Shown: positions 24,358-34,575, numbered from the stretch's first letter. The stretch is DNA of 64,000 nucleotides from Mycobacterium sp. SM1 (GCF_018361265.1 NZ_JAFLNH010000002.1:186001-250000); one strand, 5' to 3'. Notes: generated from the letters alone by a model not told the origin. Program-made: numbers and translations.

Positions 24358-25292
24358 CCCACGCGATCAGGCCGGTTGACTTCGACAACCTCAAGACGAT
24401 GACCTATGAGGTCACCGACCGGGTTGCGCGGATCACGTTTAACCGGCCGGAGACGGGCAACGCCATCGTCGCCGATACGCCGCTGGAGCTGTCGGCGCTG
24501 GTCGAACGCGCCGATCTGGACCCCAAGGTGCACGTCATCCTGGTGTCCGGGCGCGGCGACGGATTCTGCGCGGGTTTCGACTTGTCCGCCTACGCCGAGG
24601 GGTCGTCACCCGCCGGCGGCGGAGATGCATACCGGGGCACCGTGCTCGAGGGCAAGACCCAGGCGATTAACCACCTGCCGAATCAGCCGTGGGATCCGAT
24701 GATCGACTACCAGATGATGAGCCGCTTCGTCCGCGGCTTTTCGGCCCTGATGCACGCCGACAAGCCGACGGTGGTCAAGATCCACGGCTACTGCGTGGCC
24801 GGCGGCACCGATATCGCATTGCACGCCGATCAGGTGATCGCCGCCGCCGACGCCAAGATCGGCTACCCGCCAACGCGGGTGTGGGGGGTGCCGGCCGCGG
24901 GCCTGTGGGCGCACCGGCTGGGCGACCAGCGCGCTAAGCGCCTGCTGCTGACCGGGGATTGCATCACCGGCGCGCAAGCCGCTAAGTGGGGGCTGGCGGT
25001 GGAGGCACCAGATCCCGACGACCTCGACGAGCGCACCGAGCGCCTGGTGGCCCGCATCGCCGCGGTTCCGGTGAACCAGCTGATTATGGTCAAGCTCGCA
25101 CTGAACACCGCCTTGCTGCAGCAGGGCGTGGCGACCAGCAGGGTGATCGGCACGGTGTTCGACGGGCTCGCCCGGCACACTCCCGAAGGGCATGCCTTCG
25201 TTGCCGATGCGGTCAAGAACGGGTTCCGGGAAGCGGTGCGTCATCGCGACGAACCATTCGGCGACTACGGCCGTCAAGCCTCCGGGGTCTAG
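24354..25292 (+). CDS. echA4: enoyl-CoA hydratase/isomerase family protein EchA4
   Basis: The 312-residue protein matches the length of M. tuberculosis EchA4. The crotonase fold shows ITFNRPETGNAI at the N-terminus, the oxyanion loop SGRGDGFCAGFDLSAYAE and HGYCVAGGTDIALHAD. The glutamate pair of classical hydratases is not clearly retained, so a different crotonase reaction is possible. It starts at GTG 24354 inside the fadE8 stop. The PaaX-like gene begins two bases after its stop. Confidence 0.9.
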   Translation: MTHAIRPVDFDNLKTMTYEVTDRVARITFNRPETGNAIVADTPLELSALVERADLDPKVHVILVSGRGDGFCAGFDLSAYAEGSSPAGGGDAYRGTVLEGKTQAINHLPNQPWDPMIDYQMMSRFVRGFSALMHADKPTVVKIHGYCVAGGTDIALHADQVIAAADAKIGYPPTRVWGVPAAGLWAHRLGDQRAKRLLLTGDCITGAQAAKWGLAVEAPDPDDLDERTERLVARIAAVPVNQLIMVKLALNTALLQQGVATSRVIGTVFDGLARHTPEGHAFVADAVKNGFREAVRHRDEPFGDYGRQASGV

Positions 25293-25294
25293 GC

Positions 25295-26029
25295 ATGCCG
25301 ACAACGTTGGCGCGCATGACGGCGCGATCGGTAGTGCTGTCGGTGTTGCTAGGCGCCCACCCAGCTTGGGCGAGTGCCAGCGAATTAATAAGGCTCACCG
25401 CAGATTTCGGCATCAAGGAGACGACTCTGCGGGTCGCGCTGACCAGGATGGTCGGCGCCGGCGACCTGATCCGCTCGGCCGATGGCTACCAGCTCTCCGA
25501 CCGGCTGCTGGCCCGCCAGCGCCGCCAGGATGAGGTGATCAACATGCGGGTGCGGCCCTGGCGCGGAGACTGGACCACACTGATCATCACCAGCGTGGGC
25601 CATGACGCGCGCACCCGTGCGATGCTGCGGACGACTTTGCGCGGCAAGCGTTTCGGTGAATTACGCGAAGGGGTGTGGATGCGCCCGAACAATCTCGACC
25701 TCGACCTGGACACCGACATCCGGGCGCGGATGCGCATCTTGCAGGCCCGCGACCGCGCGCCGGCAGCGCTGGCCGCGCAACTGTGGGACCTGGTGGCGTG
25801 GCGCCGAAACGGGTGCCGGCTGCTCGACGAGATGGCCGCCGCCGCTGACATCCCCGGGCGTTTCGTGGTGGCGGCGGGCATGGTCCGCCACCTGTTGACC
25901 GACCCGATGCTGCCGGCGGAACTGCTGCCCGCCGACTGGCCGGGCGCGCAGCTGCGCGCCGCCTACCACGACTTCGCCGCCGAATTGGCGAAACGGCGCG
26001 ATGGCACCCAACTGGTGGAGGTGAGATGA
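25295..26029 (+). CDS. PaaX-family transcriptional regulator-like protein
   Basis: This 244-residue protein corresponds to Rv0674 (240). The N-terminal winged-helix region contains ADFGIKETTLRVALTRMVGA, the recognition-helix signature of PaaX repressors, and is followed by the PaaX central domain (RPWRGDWTTLII). PaaX proteins respond to aryl- or acyl-CoA. Lying between two crotonase genes, it probably regulates this operon. ATG 25295 is chosen by family length; it overlaps echA5 by ATGA at the 3' end. Confidence 0.85.
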   Translation: MPTTLARMTARSVVLSVLLGAHPAWASASELIRLTADFGIKETTLRVALTRMVGAGDLIRSADGYQLSDRLLARQRRQDEVINMRVRPWRGDWTTLIITSVGHDARTRAMLRTTLRGKRFGELREGVWMRPNNLDLDLDTDIRARMRILQARDRAPAALAAQLWDLVAWRRNGCRLLDEMAAAADIPGRFVVAAGMVRHLLTDPMLPAELLPADWPGAQLRAAYHDFAAELAKRRDGTQLVEVR

Positions 26030-26811
26030 CCGATGTGGTGCGGGTAGAGCGCCGTGGTCCGGTCACCACGGTGATCCTCAACCGGCCCGAGGTGCGAAAC
26101 GCGGTCAACGGCCCCACGGCGGCCGCACTGTACGCGGCGTTCGAGCAATTCGACCGTGACGACACCGCCTCGGTGGCGGTGCTATGGGGTGAGGGCGGAA
26201 CCTTTTGCGCCGGCGCAGATTTGAAGGCCTTCGGCACAGCAGAGGCTAACGCCGTGCATCGCACGGGCCCGGGTCCGATGGGGCCGACGCGGATGATGCT
26301 GTCCAAACCGGTGATCGCCGCGGTCAGTGGTTACGCGGTCGCCGGAGGCCTGGAGCTGGCGTTGTGGTGTGATCTGCGGATAGCCGAGGAAGATGCCGTG
26401 TTCGGGGTGTTCTGTCGGCGCTGGGGCGTGCCGCTCATCGACGGCGGCACCGTCCGGCTGCCGCGGCTGATCGGGCACAGTCGGGCGATGGACATGATCC
26501 TGACCGGGCGTGCCGTCGCGGCTGGGGAAGCGTTGGCGATCGGTTTGGCCAACCGTGTCGTGCCCAAAGGGCAGGCCCGCCAGGCCGCCGAGGAGCTGGC
26601 AACCCAGTTGGCGTCGCTGCCGCAGCAGTGCCTGCGATCGGATCGGCTGTCGGCGCTGCGGCAGTGGGGACAGACCGAAGCCGAGGCGCTTGACGTCGAA
26701 TTCGCCAGCATCTCCCGGGTCGCCGCCGAAGCCATGGAAGGCGCGAGCCGATTTTCGGCCGGCGCGGGCCGCCACGGCGCGCCGGATCGACCCGAGATCA
26801 GCTCCCGTTGA
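26026..26811 (+). CDS. echA5: enoyl-CoA hydratase EchA5
   Basis: The 261-residue crotonase (263 in M. tuberculosis) has VILNRPEVRNAVNG, the oxyanion loop GEGGTFCAGADLKAFG and SGYAVAGGLELALWCDLRIA. RRWGVPLIDGGTVRLPRLIG carries the second active-site region. It acts on 2-enoyl-CoA or a related thioester in fatty-acid or sterol breakdown. Last gene of the fadE8 operon; its final 14 bases overlap the convergent lipoprotein gene. Confidence 0.91.
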   Translation: MTDVVRVERRGPVTTVILNRPEVRNAVNGPTAAALYAAFEQFDRDDTASVAVLWGEGGTFCAGADLKAFGTAEANAVHRTGPGPMGPTRMMLSKPVIAAVSGYAVAGGLELALWCDLRIAEEDAVFGVFCRRWGVPLIDGGTVRLPRLIGHSRAMDMILTGRAVAAGEALAIGLANRVVPKGQARQAAEELATQLASLPQQCLRSDRLSALRQWGQTEAEALDVEFASISRVAAEAMEGASRFSAGAGRHGAPDRPEISSR

Positions 26812-27250
26812 TCGTGTTGCCCGAGCCGAGGTTGTCGACCTTCGGTGCGCCGGCCTTATAGGTGACGGTGTTATTGATCCCGGTGACCGTCAGCTGCTTG
26901 TCGACTTTGTCAATCGTGATCTTGTTGTCCATCCCGGCGATGGTGACCGACGAGCAGGTGCCCTTGACCGTGAGGGTGTTGTTGCCGCCGCCCACGTTCA
27001 GCGATTTGCCGTCGGCACAGTCAAGCTCGGCGGTCGTGCCCACCGACCCGTAGTTGAGCATGTTGCCCACCTCGAACTGCGCGACCGTGCTTGCCGTGCT
27101 CGTGGTCGAAGGCGCGGGGTTGTTGTGCTTGCCGCCGCAACCGGTCGGCCCGAGAACCACCGGTGTCAGCGCAAGTGTCAGGATCAGCGCCCCGGTCACC
27201 CAACTCGGGGAGCCGCCGCTGGCGGGCGCACGCAGTGTTTTTCGATTCAT
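26798..27250 (-). CDS. DUF3060 lipoprotein (Rv0679c-like)
   Basis: The 150-residue protein has an N-terminal hydrophobic signal segment ending in a lipobox-like PTGCGG, then a Thr/Ser/Pro linker. The C-terminal DUF3060 domain has short beta repeats: NTLTVKGTC, NKITIDKVD and NTVTYKAGA. The repeats suggest a small right-handed beta structure exposed at the cell envelope. It matches the M. tuberculosis Rv0679c/Rv0680c group; function unknown. ATG 27250 has AGGAAC just upstream. The longer open frame further upstream is low-complexity shadow. The neighbouring mmpS5-mmpL5 genes are absent. Confidence 0.8.
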   Translation of the reverse strand: MNRKTLRAPASGGSPSWVTGALILTLALTPVVLGPTGCGGKHNNPAPSTTSTASTVAQFEVGNMLNYGSVGTTAELDCADGKSLNVGGGNNTLTVKGTCSSVTIAGMDNKITIDKVDKQLTVTGINNTVTYKAGAPKVDNLGSGNTINGS

Positions 27251-27477
27251 CGGGGTTCCTATGGGCTTTTCCTGGGCTTTTTCCTGGGGGGTTTCTGGTT
27301 TTTTTCTGGGGTTGGCATCCGCCCGAGAGCCGATGCGCATCGGCCGGGCCACGAGCCGCCTTCGCCCGGTCATGCGCCGCCCCGCGCCCGCCCGGCCTGG
27401 GCCTCGCGGGCGCGGGCCGCGGCGGGCGCCTCCCGTCGTTACGCTACCGGGTGGCGCCGGACCGCGGCGTGGTCGCT
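27251..27477. other. gap between the DUF3060 gene and the rpsL promoter
   Basis: No gene is visible. Bases 27268-27325 are a T/G-rich low-complexity stretch (repeats of TTTTCCTGGG type) on the plus strand. It is A/C-rich in the transcribed direction of the lipoprotein gene, whose promoter must lie here or just upstream. Confidence 0.5.
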
Positions 27478-27507
27478 TTGACCCGCTCGACCAGCGACGG
27501 GTATTGT
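27478..27507 (+). promoter_or_regulatory. str operon promoter
   Basis: TTGACC (27478-27483) and TATTGT (27502-27507), 18 bases apart, form a strong sigma-A promoter. It would give a leader of about 230 bases before rpsL. Confidence 0.7.
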
Positions 27508-27698
27508 GGTAGCTCGTGCCTGGCGGCCTAAGGCGCTCGGTTAAGGCAGATGCGCCCGCCGGGTCAATTCGCGTGTCCTTGCTGCACCGGGGATGACCCC
27601 GGGCACGCGCATGCGACACACGTGGCCGCGGGGCAGCGCAACTGGGTATAACTGCAGGACAGACACGTAAAACCGGGCAAACGCCACAACAGCGACAC

Positions 27699-27734
27699 CA
27701 GGAAGCAACACAGGAAGAACGCGACCACAGGAAG
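27699..27734 (+). repeat. three CAGGAAG repeats in the rpsL leader
   Basis: CAGGAAG occurs at 27699, 27711 and 27728. The last copy sits seven bases before the rpsL ATG and is the ribosome binding site. The other two are extra Shine-Dalgarno-like sequences. A TATAAC at 27647-27652 could be a second -10 box. Confidence 0.6.
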
Positions 27735-27741
27735 CCGGTAG

Positions 27742-28116
27742 ATGCCAACCATTCAGCAGCTGGTCCGCAAGGGGCGCCGCGACAAGATCGGCAAGGTCAA
27801 GACCGCGGCTCTCAAGGGCAGCCCGCAGCGCCGTGGGGTGTGCACTCGGGTGTACACCACCACGCCGAAGAAGCCGAATTCGGCGCTTCGCAAAGTCGCG
27901 CGCGTGAAGCTGACCAGCCAGGTTGAGGTCACGGCCTACATCCCAGGTGAGGGTCACAACCTGCAAGAGCACTCGATGGTGCTGGTGCGTGGCGGACGGG
28001 TGAAGGACTTGCCCGGTGTGCGGTACAAAATCATCCGCGGCTCGCTGGACACCCAGGGCGTCAAGAATCGCAAGCAGGCTCGTAGCCGCTACGGGGCCAA
28101 GAAGGAGAAGAGCTAA
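27742..28116 (+). CDS. rpsL: 30S ribosomal protein S12
   Basis: The protein is 124 residues, as in other mycobacteria. The decoding-site loops [13 protein letters not shown] and the GVRYKIIRG region carry lysine at the positions (43 and 88) where streptomycin-resistance changes occur, so this allele is wild type. First gene of rpsL-rpsG-fusA-tuf; its stop overlaps the rpsG start. Confidence 0.98.
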   Translation: MPTIQQLVRKGRRDKIGKVKTAALKGSPQRRGVCTRVYTTTPKKPNSALRKVARVKLTSQVEVTAYIPGEGHNLQEHSMVLVRGGRVKDLPGVRYKIIRGSLDTQGVKNRKQARSRYGAKKEKS

Positions 28117-28586
28117 TGCCGCGCAAGGGGCCGGCCCCCAAGCGGCCATTGGTCAACGATCCGGTCTACGGATCCCAGCTGGTCACCCAGCTGGTGAACA
28201 AAGTCCTGCTGCGCGGGAAGAAATCGCTCGCCGAGCGCATTGTTTATGGTGCGCTCGAACAGGCCCGCGAAAAGACTGGTACCGATCCGGTGATCACGCT
28301 TAAGCGCGCGCTGGACAATGTCAGGCCCGCACTGGAAGTGCGAAGCCGGCGTGTCGGGGGCGCGACCTATCAGGTGCCCGTCGAGGTACGCCCGGACCGC
28401 TCCACCACACTGGCGTTGCGCTGGCTGGTCAGCTATTCGCGCCAGCGTCGGGAGAAGACCATGGTCGAGCGTCTGGCAAACGAAATCCTCGATGCCAGCA
28501 ACGGCCTCGGGGCCTCCGTCAAGCGGCGCGAGGACACCCACAAGATGGCCGAGGCGAACCGCGCCTTTGCGCATTATCGCTGGTGA
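28116..28586 (+). CDS. rpsG: 30S ribosomal protein S7
   Basis: The 156-residue protein has the conserved start [12 protein letters not shown] and the S7 core [20 protein letters not shown]. It nucleates assembly of the 30S head by binding the 3' domain of 16S rRNA and can act as a translational repressor of the str operon in other bacteria. Starts one base before the end of rpsL; 110 bases separate it from fusA. Confidence 0.98.
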   Translation: MPRKGPAPKRPLVNDPVYGSQLVTQLVNKVLLRGKKSLAERIVYGALEQAREKTGTDPVITLKRALDNVRPALEVRSRRVGGATYQVPVEVRPDRSTTLALRWLVSYSRQRREKTMVERLANEILDASNGLGASVKRREDTHKMAEANRAFAHYRW

Positions 28587-28696
28587 GAATCGCCAGCATT
28601 GGAGCCGCTTGGCGGCGATTGTTCGGCAGCGTGGCCGAAGGCGAAAGAAGAGCGAACGACAGTTAATCGGGTAAGCGAAAGAGTGGGAAGGCTTCT

Positions 28697-30802
28697 GTGG
28701 CACAGAAGGACGTGCTGACCGACCTGAGCAAGGTCCGCAATTTCGGCATCATGGCGCACATCGATGCCGGTAAGACGACGACCACCGAACGGATCCTCTA
28801 CTACACCGGCATCACCTACAAGATCGGTGAGGTGCACGACGGCGCCGCCACCATGGACTGGATGGAGCAGGAACAGGAGCGCGGTATCACCATCACCTCC
28901 GCGGCCACCACGACGTTCTGGAAGGGCCACCAGCTCAACATCATCGACACCCCCGGACACGTCGATTTCACCGTCGAGGTGGAGCGCAACCTGCGGGTGC
29001 TTGACGGCGCGGTCGCGGTTTTTGACGGCAAAGAGGGCGTTGAGCCGCAGTCCGAGCAGGTGTGGCGGCAGGCCGACCGCTACCACGTGCCGCGGATCTG
29101 CTTTGTCAACAAGATGGACAAGGTCGGGGCCGACTTCTACTACTCGGTCAAGACGATGGAGGAGCGCCTCGGCGCCCGCGCGGTGCCCATTCAGCTGCCG
29201 ATCGGATCCGAAAGCGAGTTCGAAGGCGTCATCGACCTGGTCGAGATGAACGCCAAGGTCTGGCGCGGCGAAACCAAACTCGGCGAGCGCTACGACGTCA
29301 TCGACATTCCGGCCGAGCTGGCCGAGACGGCCGAGGAATACCGCGGCAAGCTGCTGGAAATCGTCGCCGAGTCCGACGAGCACCTGCTGGAGAAATACGT
29401 CGGCGGGGAAGAGATCACGGTCGACGAGATCAAGGCCGCGATCCGCAGGCTCACCATTGCCATCGAGATCACCCCGGTGCTGTGCGGCAGCGCGTTCAAG
29501 AACAAAGGGGTGCAGCCGATGCTGGACGCGGTCGTCGACTACCTGCCCTCCCCGCTGGACCTGCCGCCCGCGATCGGGCACGCGCCCGGCCACGAGGACA
29601 TCGAGGTCGTGCGGCACGCGACAACCGAAGAGCCGTTCGCGGCACTGGCGTTCAAGATCGCTACCCACCCGTTTTTCGGCAAGCTGACCTATATCCGCGT
29701 CTACTCGGGCAGGGTGGACTCCGGTAGCCAGGTGATCAACGCGACCAAGGGCAAAAAGGAGCGGCTGGGCAAGCTGTTCCAGATGCACTCCAACAAAGAA
29801 AACCCGGTCGAGTACGCCTCGGCGGGCCACATTTACGCGGTGATCGGCCTCAAGGACACCACCACCGGTGACACGCTTTGCGACCCGAACAATCAGATCG
29901 TGCTCGAGTCGATGACATTCCCCGCCCCGGTCATCGAGGTGGCCATCGAGCCGAAGACCAAGAGTGACCAGGAGAAGCTTTCCGGAGCGATCCAGAAGCT
30001 CGCCGAGGAAGACCCGACCTTCAAGGTGCACCAAGACCCCGAGACCGGCCAAACCGTGATCGGCGGCATGGGTGAGCTGCACCTGGACATCTTGGTGGAC
30101 CGCATGCGCCGCGAGTTCAAGGTCGAGGCCAACGTCGGCAAGCCGCAGGTGGCGTACAAGGAGACCATCCGCCGCAAGGTGGAGCACGTCGAGTACGTCC
30201 ACAAGAAACAGACCGGAGGCTCGGGCCAGTATGCGAAGGTCATCATCAGCGTCGAACCGTTCACCGGCGAAGACGGCGCAACCTACGAGTTTGAGAACAA
30301 GGTCACCGGTGGGCATATCCCACGCGAGTTCATCCCGGCGGTGGACGCTGGCGCGCAGGACGCCATGCAGTACGGTGTGCTGGCCGGCTATCCCCTGGTG
30401 AACCTGAAAGTCACCCTGGAAGACGGCGGGTACCACGAGGTCGACTCCTCCGAGATGGCCTTTAAGATCGCGGGCTCGCAGGCCCTGAAAAAAGCTGTGG
30501 CGCAAGCTCAGCCGGTGATCCTCGAGCCGATCATGGCTGTCGAGGTCATTACACCGGAGGAGTACATGGGCGATGTGATCGGCGACCTGAACTCCCGCCG
30601 GGGTCAGATCCAGGCCATGGAGGAGCGCGGGGGGGCGCGTGTGGTGAGGGCGCTTGTGCCGCTGTCGGAGATGTTCGGCTACGTCGGTGACTTGCGGTCC
30701 AAGACGCAGGGCCGGGCGAACTACTCCATGCTGTTCGACTCTTACGCGGAAGTCCCGGCGCAGATTTCCAGGGAAATCATCGCGAAGGCGACCGGTGAGT
30801 GA
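28697..30802 (+). CDS. fusA: elongation factor G
   Basis: The product is 701 residues, starting at GTG 28697 with GGAAGG upstream. G1 [10 protein letters not shown]3 DTPGH and G4 NKMD are present, followed by the EF-G domains with the conserved loop [12 protein letters not shown] near 637. It catalyses ribosomal translocation by GTP hydrolysis. This is the canonical copy in the str operon. Confidence 0.98.
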   Translation: MAQKDVLTDLSKVRNFGIMAHIDAGKTTTTERILYYTGITYKIGEVHDGAATMDWMEQEQERGITITSAATTTFWKGHQLNIIDTPGHVDFTVEVERNLRVLDGAVAVFDGKEGVEPQSEQVWRQADRYHVPRICFVNKMDKVGADFYYSVKTMEERLGARAVPIQLPIGSESEFEGVIDLVEMNAKVWRGETKLGERYDVIDIPAELAETAEEYRGKLLEIVAESDEHLLEKYVGGEEITVDEIKAAIRRLTIAIEITPVLCGSAFKNKGVQPMLDAVVDYLPSPLDLPPAIGHAPGHEDIEVVRHATTEEPFAALAFKIATHPFFGKLTYIRVYSGRVDSGSQVINATKGKKERLGKLFQMHSNKENPVEYASAGHIYAVIGLKDTTTGDTLCDPNNQIVLESMTFPAPVIEVAIEPKTKSDQEKLSGAIQKLAEEDPTFKVHQDPETGQTVIGGMGELHLDILVDRMRREFKVEANVGKPQVAYKETIRRKVEHVEYVHKKQTGGSGQYAKVIISVEPFTGEDGATYEFENKVTGGHIPREFIPAVDAGAQDAMQYGVLAGYPLVNLKVTLEDGGYHEVDSSEMAFKIAGSQALKKAVAQAQPVILEPIMAVEVITPEEYMGDVIGDLNSRRGQIQAMEERGGARVVRALVPLSEMFGYVGDLRSKTQGRANYSMLFDSYAEVPAQISREIIAKATGE

Positions 30803-30934
30803 GTAAGGAGCCGGGCACCGTCCCCGGGCGCTGGAGAGTAGCCTTTCCCGGTTACTGTAGTGCAGCGGGCGCCGCACAACGGAAACATCAACACTGCTTT
30901 AACCAAGCACCAACAAGTCCAGGAGGACACCAAA

Positions 30935-32125
30935 GTGGCGAAGGCGAAGTTTCAGCGCACGAAGCCGCACGTTAACATCGGGACCATCGGTCACATCGAC
31001 CACGGCAAGACGACGCTGACCGCGGCCATCACCAAGGTTCTGCACGACAAATTCCCCGATGTGAACGAGGTCAAGGCGTTCGAGCAGATCGACAACGCAC
31101 CCGAGGAGCGCCAGCGCGGTATCACCATCAACATCGCGCATGTGGAGTACCAGACCGAGAAGCGGCACTACGCGCACGTCGACGCCCCCGGCCACGCCGA
31201 CTACATCAAGAACATGATCACCGGCGCCGCCCAGATGGATGGCGCGATCCTGGTGGTCGCGGCCAACGACGGCCCGATGCCGCAGACCCGCGAGCACGTG
31301 CTGCTGGCGCGTCAAGTTGGTGTCCCCTACATTTTGGTCGCGCTGAACAAGGCCGACATGGTCGAGGACGAGGAGCTGCTCGAGCTTGTCGAGATGGAAG
31401 TGCGGGAACTGCTCGCCGCCCAGGAGTTCGACGAGGAGGCCCCGGTGGTGCGGGTCTCCGCACTCAAGGCGCTCGAGGGCGACCCGAAGTGGGTGGCAAG
31501 TATCGAAGAGCTGATGCAAGCGGTTGACGAGTCGATTCCCGACCCGGTCCGGGAGACCGACAAGCCGTTCCTGATGCCCGTCGAAGACGTCTTTACGATC
31601 ACCGGCCGTGGCACCGTGGTCACCGGCCGCATCGAGCGCGGCGTGATCAACGTCAACGAGGAAGTCGAAATCGTCGGCATCCGTCCGTCCACGATGAAGA
31701 CCACCGTCACCGGGGTGGAGATGTTTCGCAAGCTGCTTGACCAGGGGCAGGCCGGCGACAACGTCGGGCTGCTGCTGCGCGGTGTGAAGCGCGAGGAGGT
31801 GGAGCGCGGCCAGGTGGTTACCAAGCCCGGCACAACCACGCCGCACACCGAGTTCGAGGGGCAGGTCTACATCCTCTCGAAGGACGAGGGCGGGCGGCAT
31901 ACGCCGTTTTTCACCAATTACCGTCCGCAGTTTTATTTCCGCACCACCGACGTGACCGGTGTGGTGACGCTGCCGGAGGGCACCGAGATGGTGATGCCTG
32001 GTGACAACACTAATATCAAGGTCAAGCTGATCCAGCCGGTCGCGATGGAGGAGGGTTTGCGCTTCGCCATTCGCGAAGGCGGCCGCACCGTGGGCGCGGG
32101 CCGGGTCACCAAGATCATCAAGTAA
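30935..32125 (+). CDS. tuf: elongation factor Tu
   Basis: The 396-residue product is of standard length, starting at GTG 30935 after AGGAGG. GTP motifs [14 protein letters not shown] and NKAD are intact; kirromycin-region residues look ordinary. It delivers aminoacyl-tRNA to the ribosome. The gap from fusA is 132 bases. A hairpin follows the stop. Confidence 0.98.
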   Translation: MAKAKFQRTKPHVNIGTIGHIDHGKTTLTAAITKVLHDKFPDVNEVKAFEQIDNAPEERQRGITINIAHVEYQTEKRHYAHVDAPGHADYIKNMITGAAQMDGAILVVAANDGPMPQTREHVLLARQVGVPYILVALNKADMVEDEELLELVEMEVRELLAAQEFDEEAPVVRVSALKALEGDPKWVASIEELMQAVDESIPDPVRETDKPFLMPVEDVFTITGRGTVVTGRIERGVINVNEEVEIVGIRPSTMKTTVTGVEMFRKLLDQGQAGDNVGLLLRGVKREEVERGQVVTKPGTTTPHTEFEGQVYILSKDEGGRHTPFFTNYRPQFYFRTTDVTGVVTLPEGTEMVMPGDNTNIKVKLIQPVAMEEGLRFAIREGGRTVGAGRVTKIIK

Positions 32126-32150
32126 TCCGGCTCCAAAACGAGCGGACGAC

Positions 32151-32179
32151 GCGGCGCTCATCTACCAGGTGGGCGCCGC
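32151..32179. terminator. terminator between tuf and convergent mftR
   Basis: GCGGCGC and GCGCCGC form a seven-pair stem with a 15-base loop, 26 bases after tuf. It lies between two convergent genes and may serve both. Confidence 0.55.
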
Positions 32180-32291
32180 TTCGCGTCGCGGGCTAACCTG
32201 AAGCAAACCCGCGGCGATGTGAGGGCACGCCATGGTGTGGCGCTATGTGACATCGCAGATGTTCGTTCTGCAATCAGATCCTTGCTCGCAC

Positions 32292-32888
32292 TTAGCGGTC
32301 CAGCGTGTCGATTCCGTCGCGAATGAGGTCGAACGCCTCGCCGAGTGCCTCGAGCAACGAGACGGATTCGTCCTCCAGCCAATGCTCGTAGGCCGCCAGC
32401 GCGCTTCCAAGCATTGTCCACGCGATGGTCTGCGGTATCAGGTCCGTGGCCTTGATACCCAGGCGGCGGGCTACGAACCCCGCGATCACCCCGCGCCACC
32501 CGGCATACATCGTCATCGAATAGGCTTGCAGCTCTGCGGTCTGCAGGATGACCCGCATGCGCTGTCGATGCCGGACGGTCTCCGATTCGTCAAAAGTATT
32601 GAACGCCAACAACGCTGCGCGCAACGCCGCGCCCAGCGGAACCTGCGGATCGACCAGGTCGAGCAGATTCCGCAAGCGCTGCAGGTGCGCGTCGAAATCC
32701 CCCCAGGGAATGGCATATTTGGACGGGTAGTAGCGGAACAACGTACGCCGCCCGATCTCGGCGGCCTTCGCGATGTCGTCGACGCTGACCTGATCAAACC
32801 CGTGCGCAGCGAACAAGCCGATGGCGGCGTCGGCGATGTGGTGCGGTGTCGTCAAGCGGCGTCGGCCCGCCCGGGACTCAGGCAGCAT
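32292..32888 (-). CDS. mftR: TetR-type regulator of the mycofactocin locus, MftR
   Basis: From ATG 32888 the protein is 198 residues, the length of M. tuberculosis MftR. The TetR helix-turn-helix is at about 13-58, with the recognition segment [20 protein letters not shown]. The C-terminal ligand-binding domain is all-helical. MftR is known to repress mft genes and to respond to long-chain acyl-CoAs. It is divergent from mftA with 96 bases between the start codons. An upstream ATG at 32921 is possible but would place the start in the presumed operator. Confidence 0.9.
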   Translation of the reverse strand: MLPESRAGRRRLTTPHHIADAAIGLFAAHGFDQVSVDDIAKAAEIGRRTLFRYYPSKYAIPWGDFDAHLQRLRNLLDLVDPQVPLGAALRAALLAFNTFDESETVRHRQRMRVILQTAELQAYSMTMYAGWRGVIAGFVARRLGIKATDLIPQTIAWTMLGSALAAYEHWLEDESVSLLEALGEAFDLIRDGIDTLDR

Positions 32889-32921
32889 GACCCGCCCTTC
32901 CATTTCTGCACTCGATGCCAT

Positions 32922-32965
32922 ATTCTGACGACGATTCTGACCGCGTCGACCGCACCGTGTCGACC
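32922..32965. promoter_or_regulatory. candidate MftR operator: paired direct repeats
   Basis: Between mftR and mftA, ATTCTGAC occurs at 32922-32929 and 32934-32941 (12-base period), followed by GTCGACC at 32945-32951 and 32959-32965 (14-base period). Repeats in a divergent regulator-target gap suggest an operator. No footprint data are implied. Confidence 0.4.
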
Positions 32966-32984
32966 CTTGAGGAAAGGCATCTTT

Positions 32985-33092
32985 ATGCACCGGCAGGCCG
33001 ACCCCGAGCACCAGACCGACGCCGACGCCCAGCTTGTCACCGAGACGCTGGTCGAGGAGGTGTCCATCGACGGGATGTGCGGGGTCTACTGA
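32985..33092 (+). CDS. mftA: mycofactocin precursor peptide MftA
   Basis: This is a 35-residue peptide ending in [13 protein letters not shown], the strictly conserved C-terminus of MftA. MftC decarboxylates and cross-links the terminal Val-Tyr pair, and MftE then releases it. The N-terminal leader is acidic and rich in His, Asp and Glu, for recognition by MftB. ATG 32985 follows GAGGAAAGG at 8-base spacing. Confidence 0.93.
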   Translation: MHRQADPEHQTDADAQLVTETLVEEVSIDGMCGVY

Positions 33093-33094
33093 CC

Positions 33095-33403
33095 GTGCCC
33101 GGGCACGCGTCGTCGCTGGGCGGGTTCGACCCCGATCGGGGGTGGCGGTTGCATCCGCAGGTGGCGTTGCGGCCGGAACCGTTTGGCGCCCTGCTATATC
33201 ACTTCGGCACCCGCAAGCTGTCGTTTCTGAAAGATCGCATCATCGTCGCGGTGGTGCGATCGCTGGCCGACCATCCCGACGCCAGGTCCGCGTGCCGCGC
33301 CGCCGGGGTCGATGACCGCCGGCAGGGGCCGTACCTGCACGCGCTGGGCGTGCTGGCCGACTCGACGATGGTGGTGCCCCAGAACCCCGGGGATCAGTCA
33401 TGA
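33095..33403 (+). CDS. mftB: mycofactocin peptide chaperone MftB
   Basis: This is a 102-residue RiPP recognition element (PqqD-like fold) with the central [20 protein letters not shown]. It binds the MftA leader and presents the core to MftC. GTG 33095 starts two bases after the mftA stop and the end overlaps mftC by ATGA, so mftA-B-C are translationally coupled. Confidence 0.9.
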   Translation: MPGHASSLGGFDPDRGWRLHPQVALRPEPFGALLYHFGTRKLSFLKDRIIVAVVRSLADHPDARSACRAAGVDDRRQGPYLHALGVLADSTMVVPQNPGDQS

Positions 33404-34575
33404 CATCAGCCGCGCCGCGCCTTGTCGATCAGTTCGAGCACGGGCTAGACGCGCCCATTTGCCTGACCTGGGAGCTGACATACGCATGCAATCTGGCGTG
33501 CGTGCACTGCTTGTCGTCTTCGGGCAAACGCGATCCGCGTGAGCTCTCCACCGCGCAGTGCCAGGCCGTCATCGATGAGCTGGAACGCATGCAGGTGTTC
33601 TACGTGAACATCGGTGGCGGAGAACCCACTGTGCGGCCGGACTTTTGGGAGCTGGTGGACTATGCGACCGCGCACCACGTCGGGGTGAAGTTCTCCACCA
33701 ACGGGCTTCGGATCACCCCGGTGGTGGCGGCGCGGTTGGCCGCCAGCGACTACGTGGACGTTCAGGTCTCGCTCGACGGCGCGACCGCCGAGGTCAACGA
33801 CGCGATCCGCGGGGCGGGGTCGTTCGCCATGGCGACGCGCGCGCTGGAGAACCTCGCGGCGGCGGGCTTTTCCGACGCCAAGATCTCCGTGGTCGCGACC
33901 CGCCACAACATCGATCAGCTCGACGACTTCGCGGCACTGGCGACTCGTTACGGCGCGACGCTGCGCATCACCCGGCTGCGACCGTCGGGACGCGGGGCAG
34001 ATGTCTGGGACGAGTTGCACCCGACCGCCGAGCAGCAGGTTCAGCTCTACGATTGGCTGGTCGCCAAGGGTGAGCGGGTGCTCACCGGTGATTCGTTCTT
34101 TCATCTCTCGGGGCTCGGTGCGCCGGGGGCGCTGGCCGGGCTGAACATGTGCGGAGCCGGACGGGTGGTGTGCCTGATCGACCCGGTGGGCGACGTGTAC
34201 GCCTGTCCGTTCGCCATCCACGAGCGGTTTCTCGCGGGAAACGTGCTGACGGACGGCGGCTTTGACAGCGTGTGGAAGAACGCTCCGCTGTTTCGCGAGC
34301 TGCGTGCGCCTCAGTCCGCGGGCGCTTGCGGCAGCTGCGGGCATTACGACAGCTGCCGCGGCGGGTGCATGGCGGCGAAATTCTTCACCGGTTTGCCTGT
34401 GGACGGCCCGGACCCCGAATGCGTGCAGGGCTACGCCGCGGCGGCGCTGGCCCACCAGCGCGTCAAGCCGCGCCCGGGCAGCGATCACTCCCATGCAGGG
34501 CGGGCCGGCGGGCCGGTGCCGCTGAGGCTGTCGCCGCGCCCGCCCGCACGCCTTTGCAGCGAAAGCCCCGTCTAA
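33400..34575 (+). CDS. mftC: mycofactocin radical SAM maturase MftC
   Basis: The 391-residue protein (same as M. tuberculosis) has the radical-SAM cluster motif Cys30-x3-Cys34-x2-Cys37. A C-terminal SPASM domain carries CGSCGHYDSCRGGCMAAKF for auxiliary iron-sulfur clusters. It oxidatively decarboxylates the MftA C-terminal tyrosine and forms the Val-Tyr cross-link that becomes AHDP. The C-terminal tail is complete, so the missing mftD that should follow is not explained by a fusion or truncation of mftC. Confidence 0.95.
   Translation: MTSAAPRLVDQFEHGLDAPICLTWELTYACNLACVHCLSSSGKRDPRELSTAQCQAVIDELERMQVFYVNIGGGEPTVRPDFWELVDYATAHHVGVKFSTNGLRITPVVAARLAASDYVDVQVSLDGATAEVNDAIRGAGSFAMATRALENLAAAGFSDAKISVVATRHNIDQLDDFAALATRYGATLRITRLRPSGRGADVWDELHPTAEQQVQLYDWLVAKGERVLTGDSFFHLSGLGAPGALAGLNMCGAGRVVCLIDPVGDVYACPFAIHERFLAGNVLTDGGFDSVWKNAPLFRELRAPQSAGACGSCGHYDSCRGGCMAAKFFTGLPVDGPDPECVQGYAAAALAHQRVKPRPGSDHSHAGRAGGPVPLRLSPRPPARLCSESPV

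Noticed and set aside
28574..30877. 767-residue minus-strand open frame opposite fusA
   Set aside because: It is an antisense shadow of EF-G, whose identity is certain.
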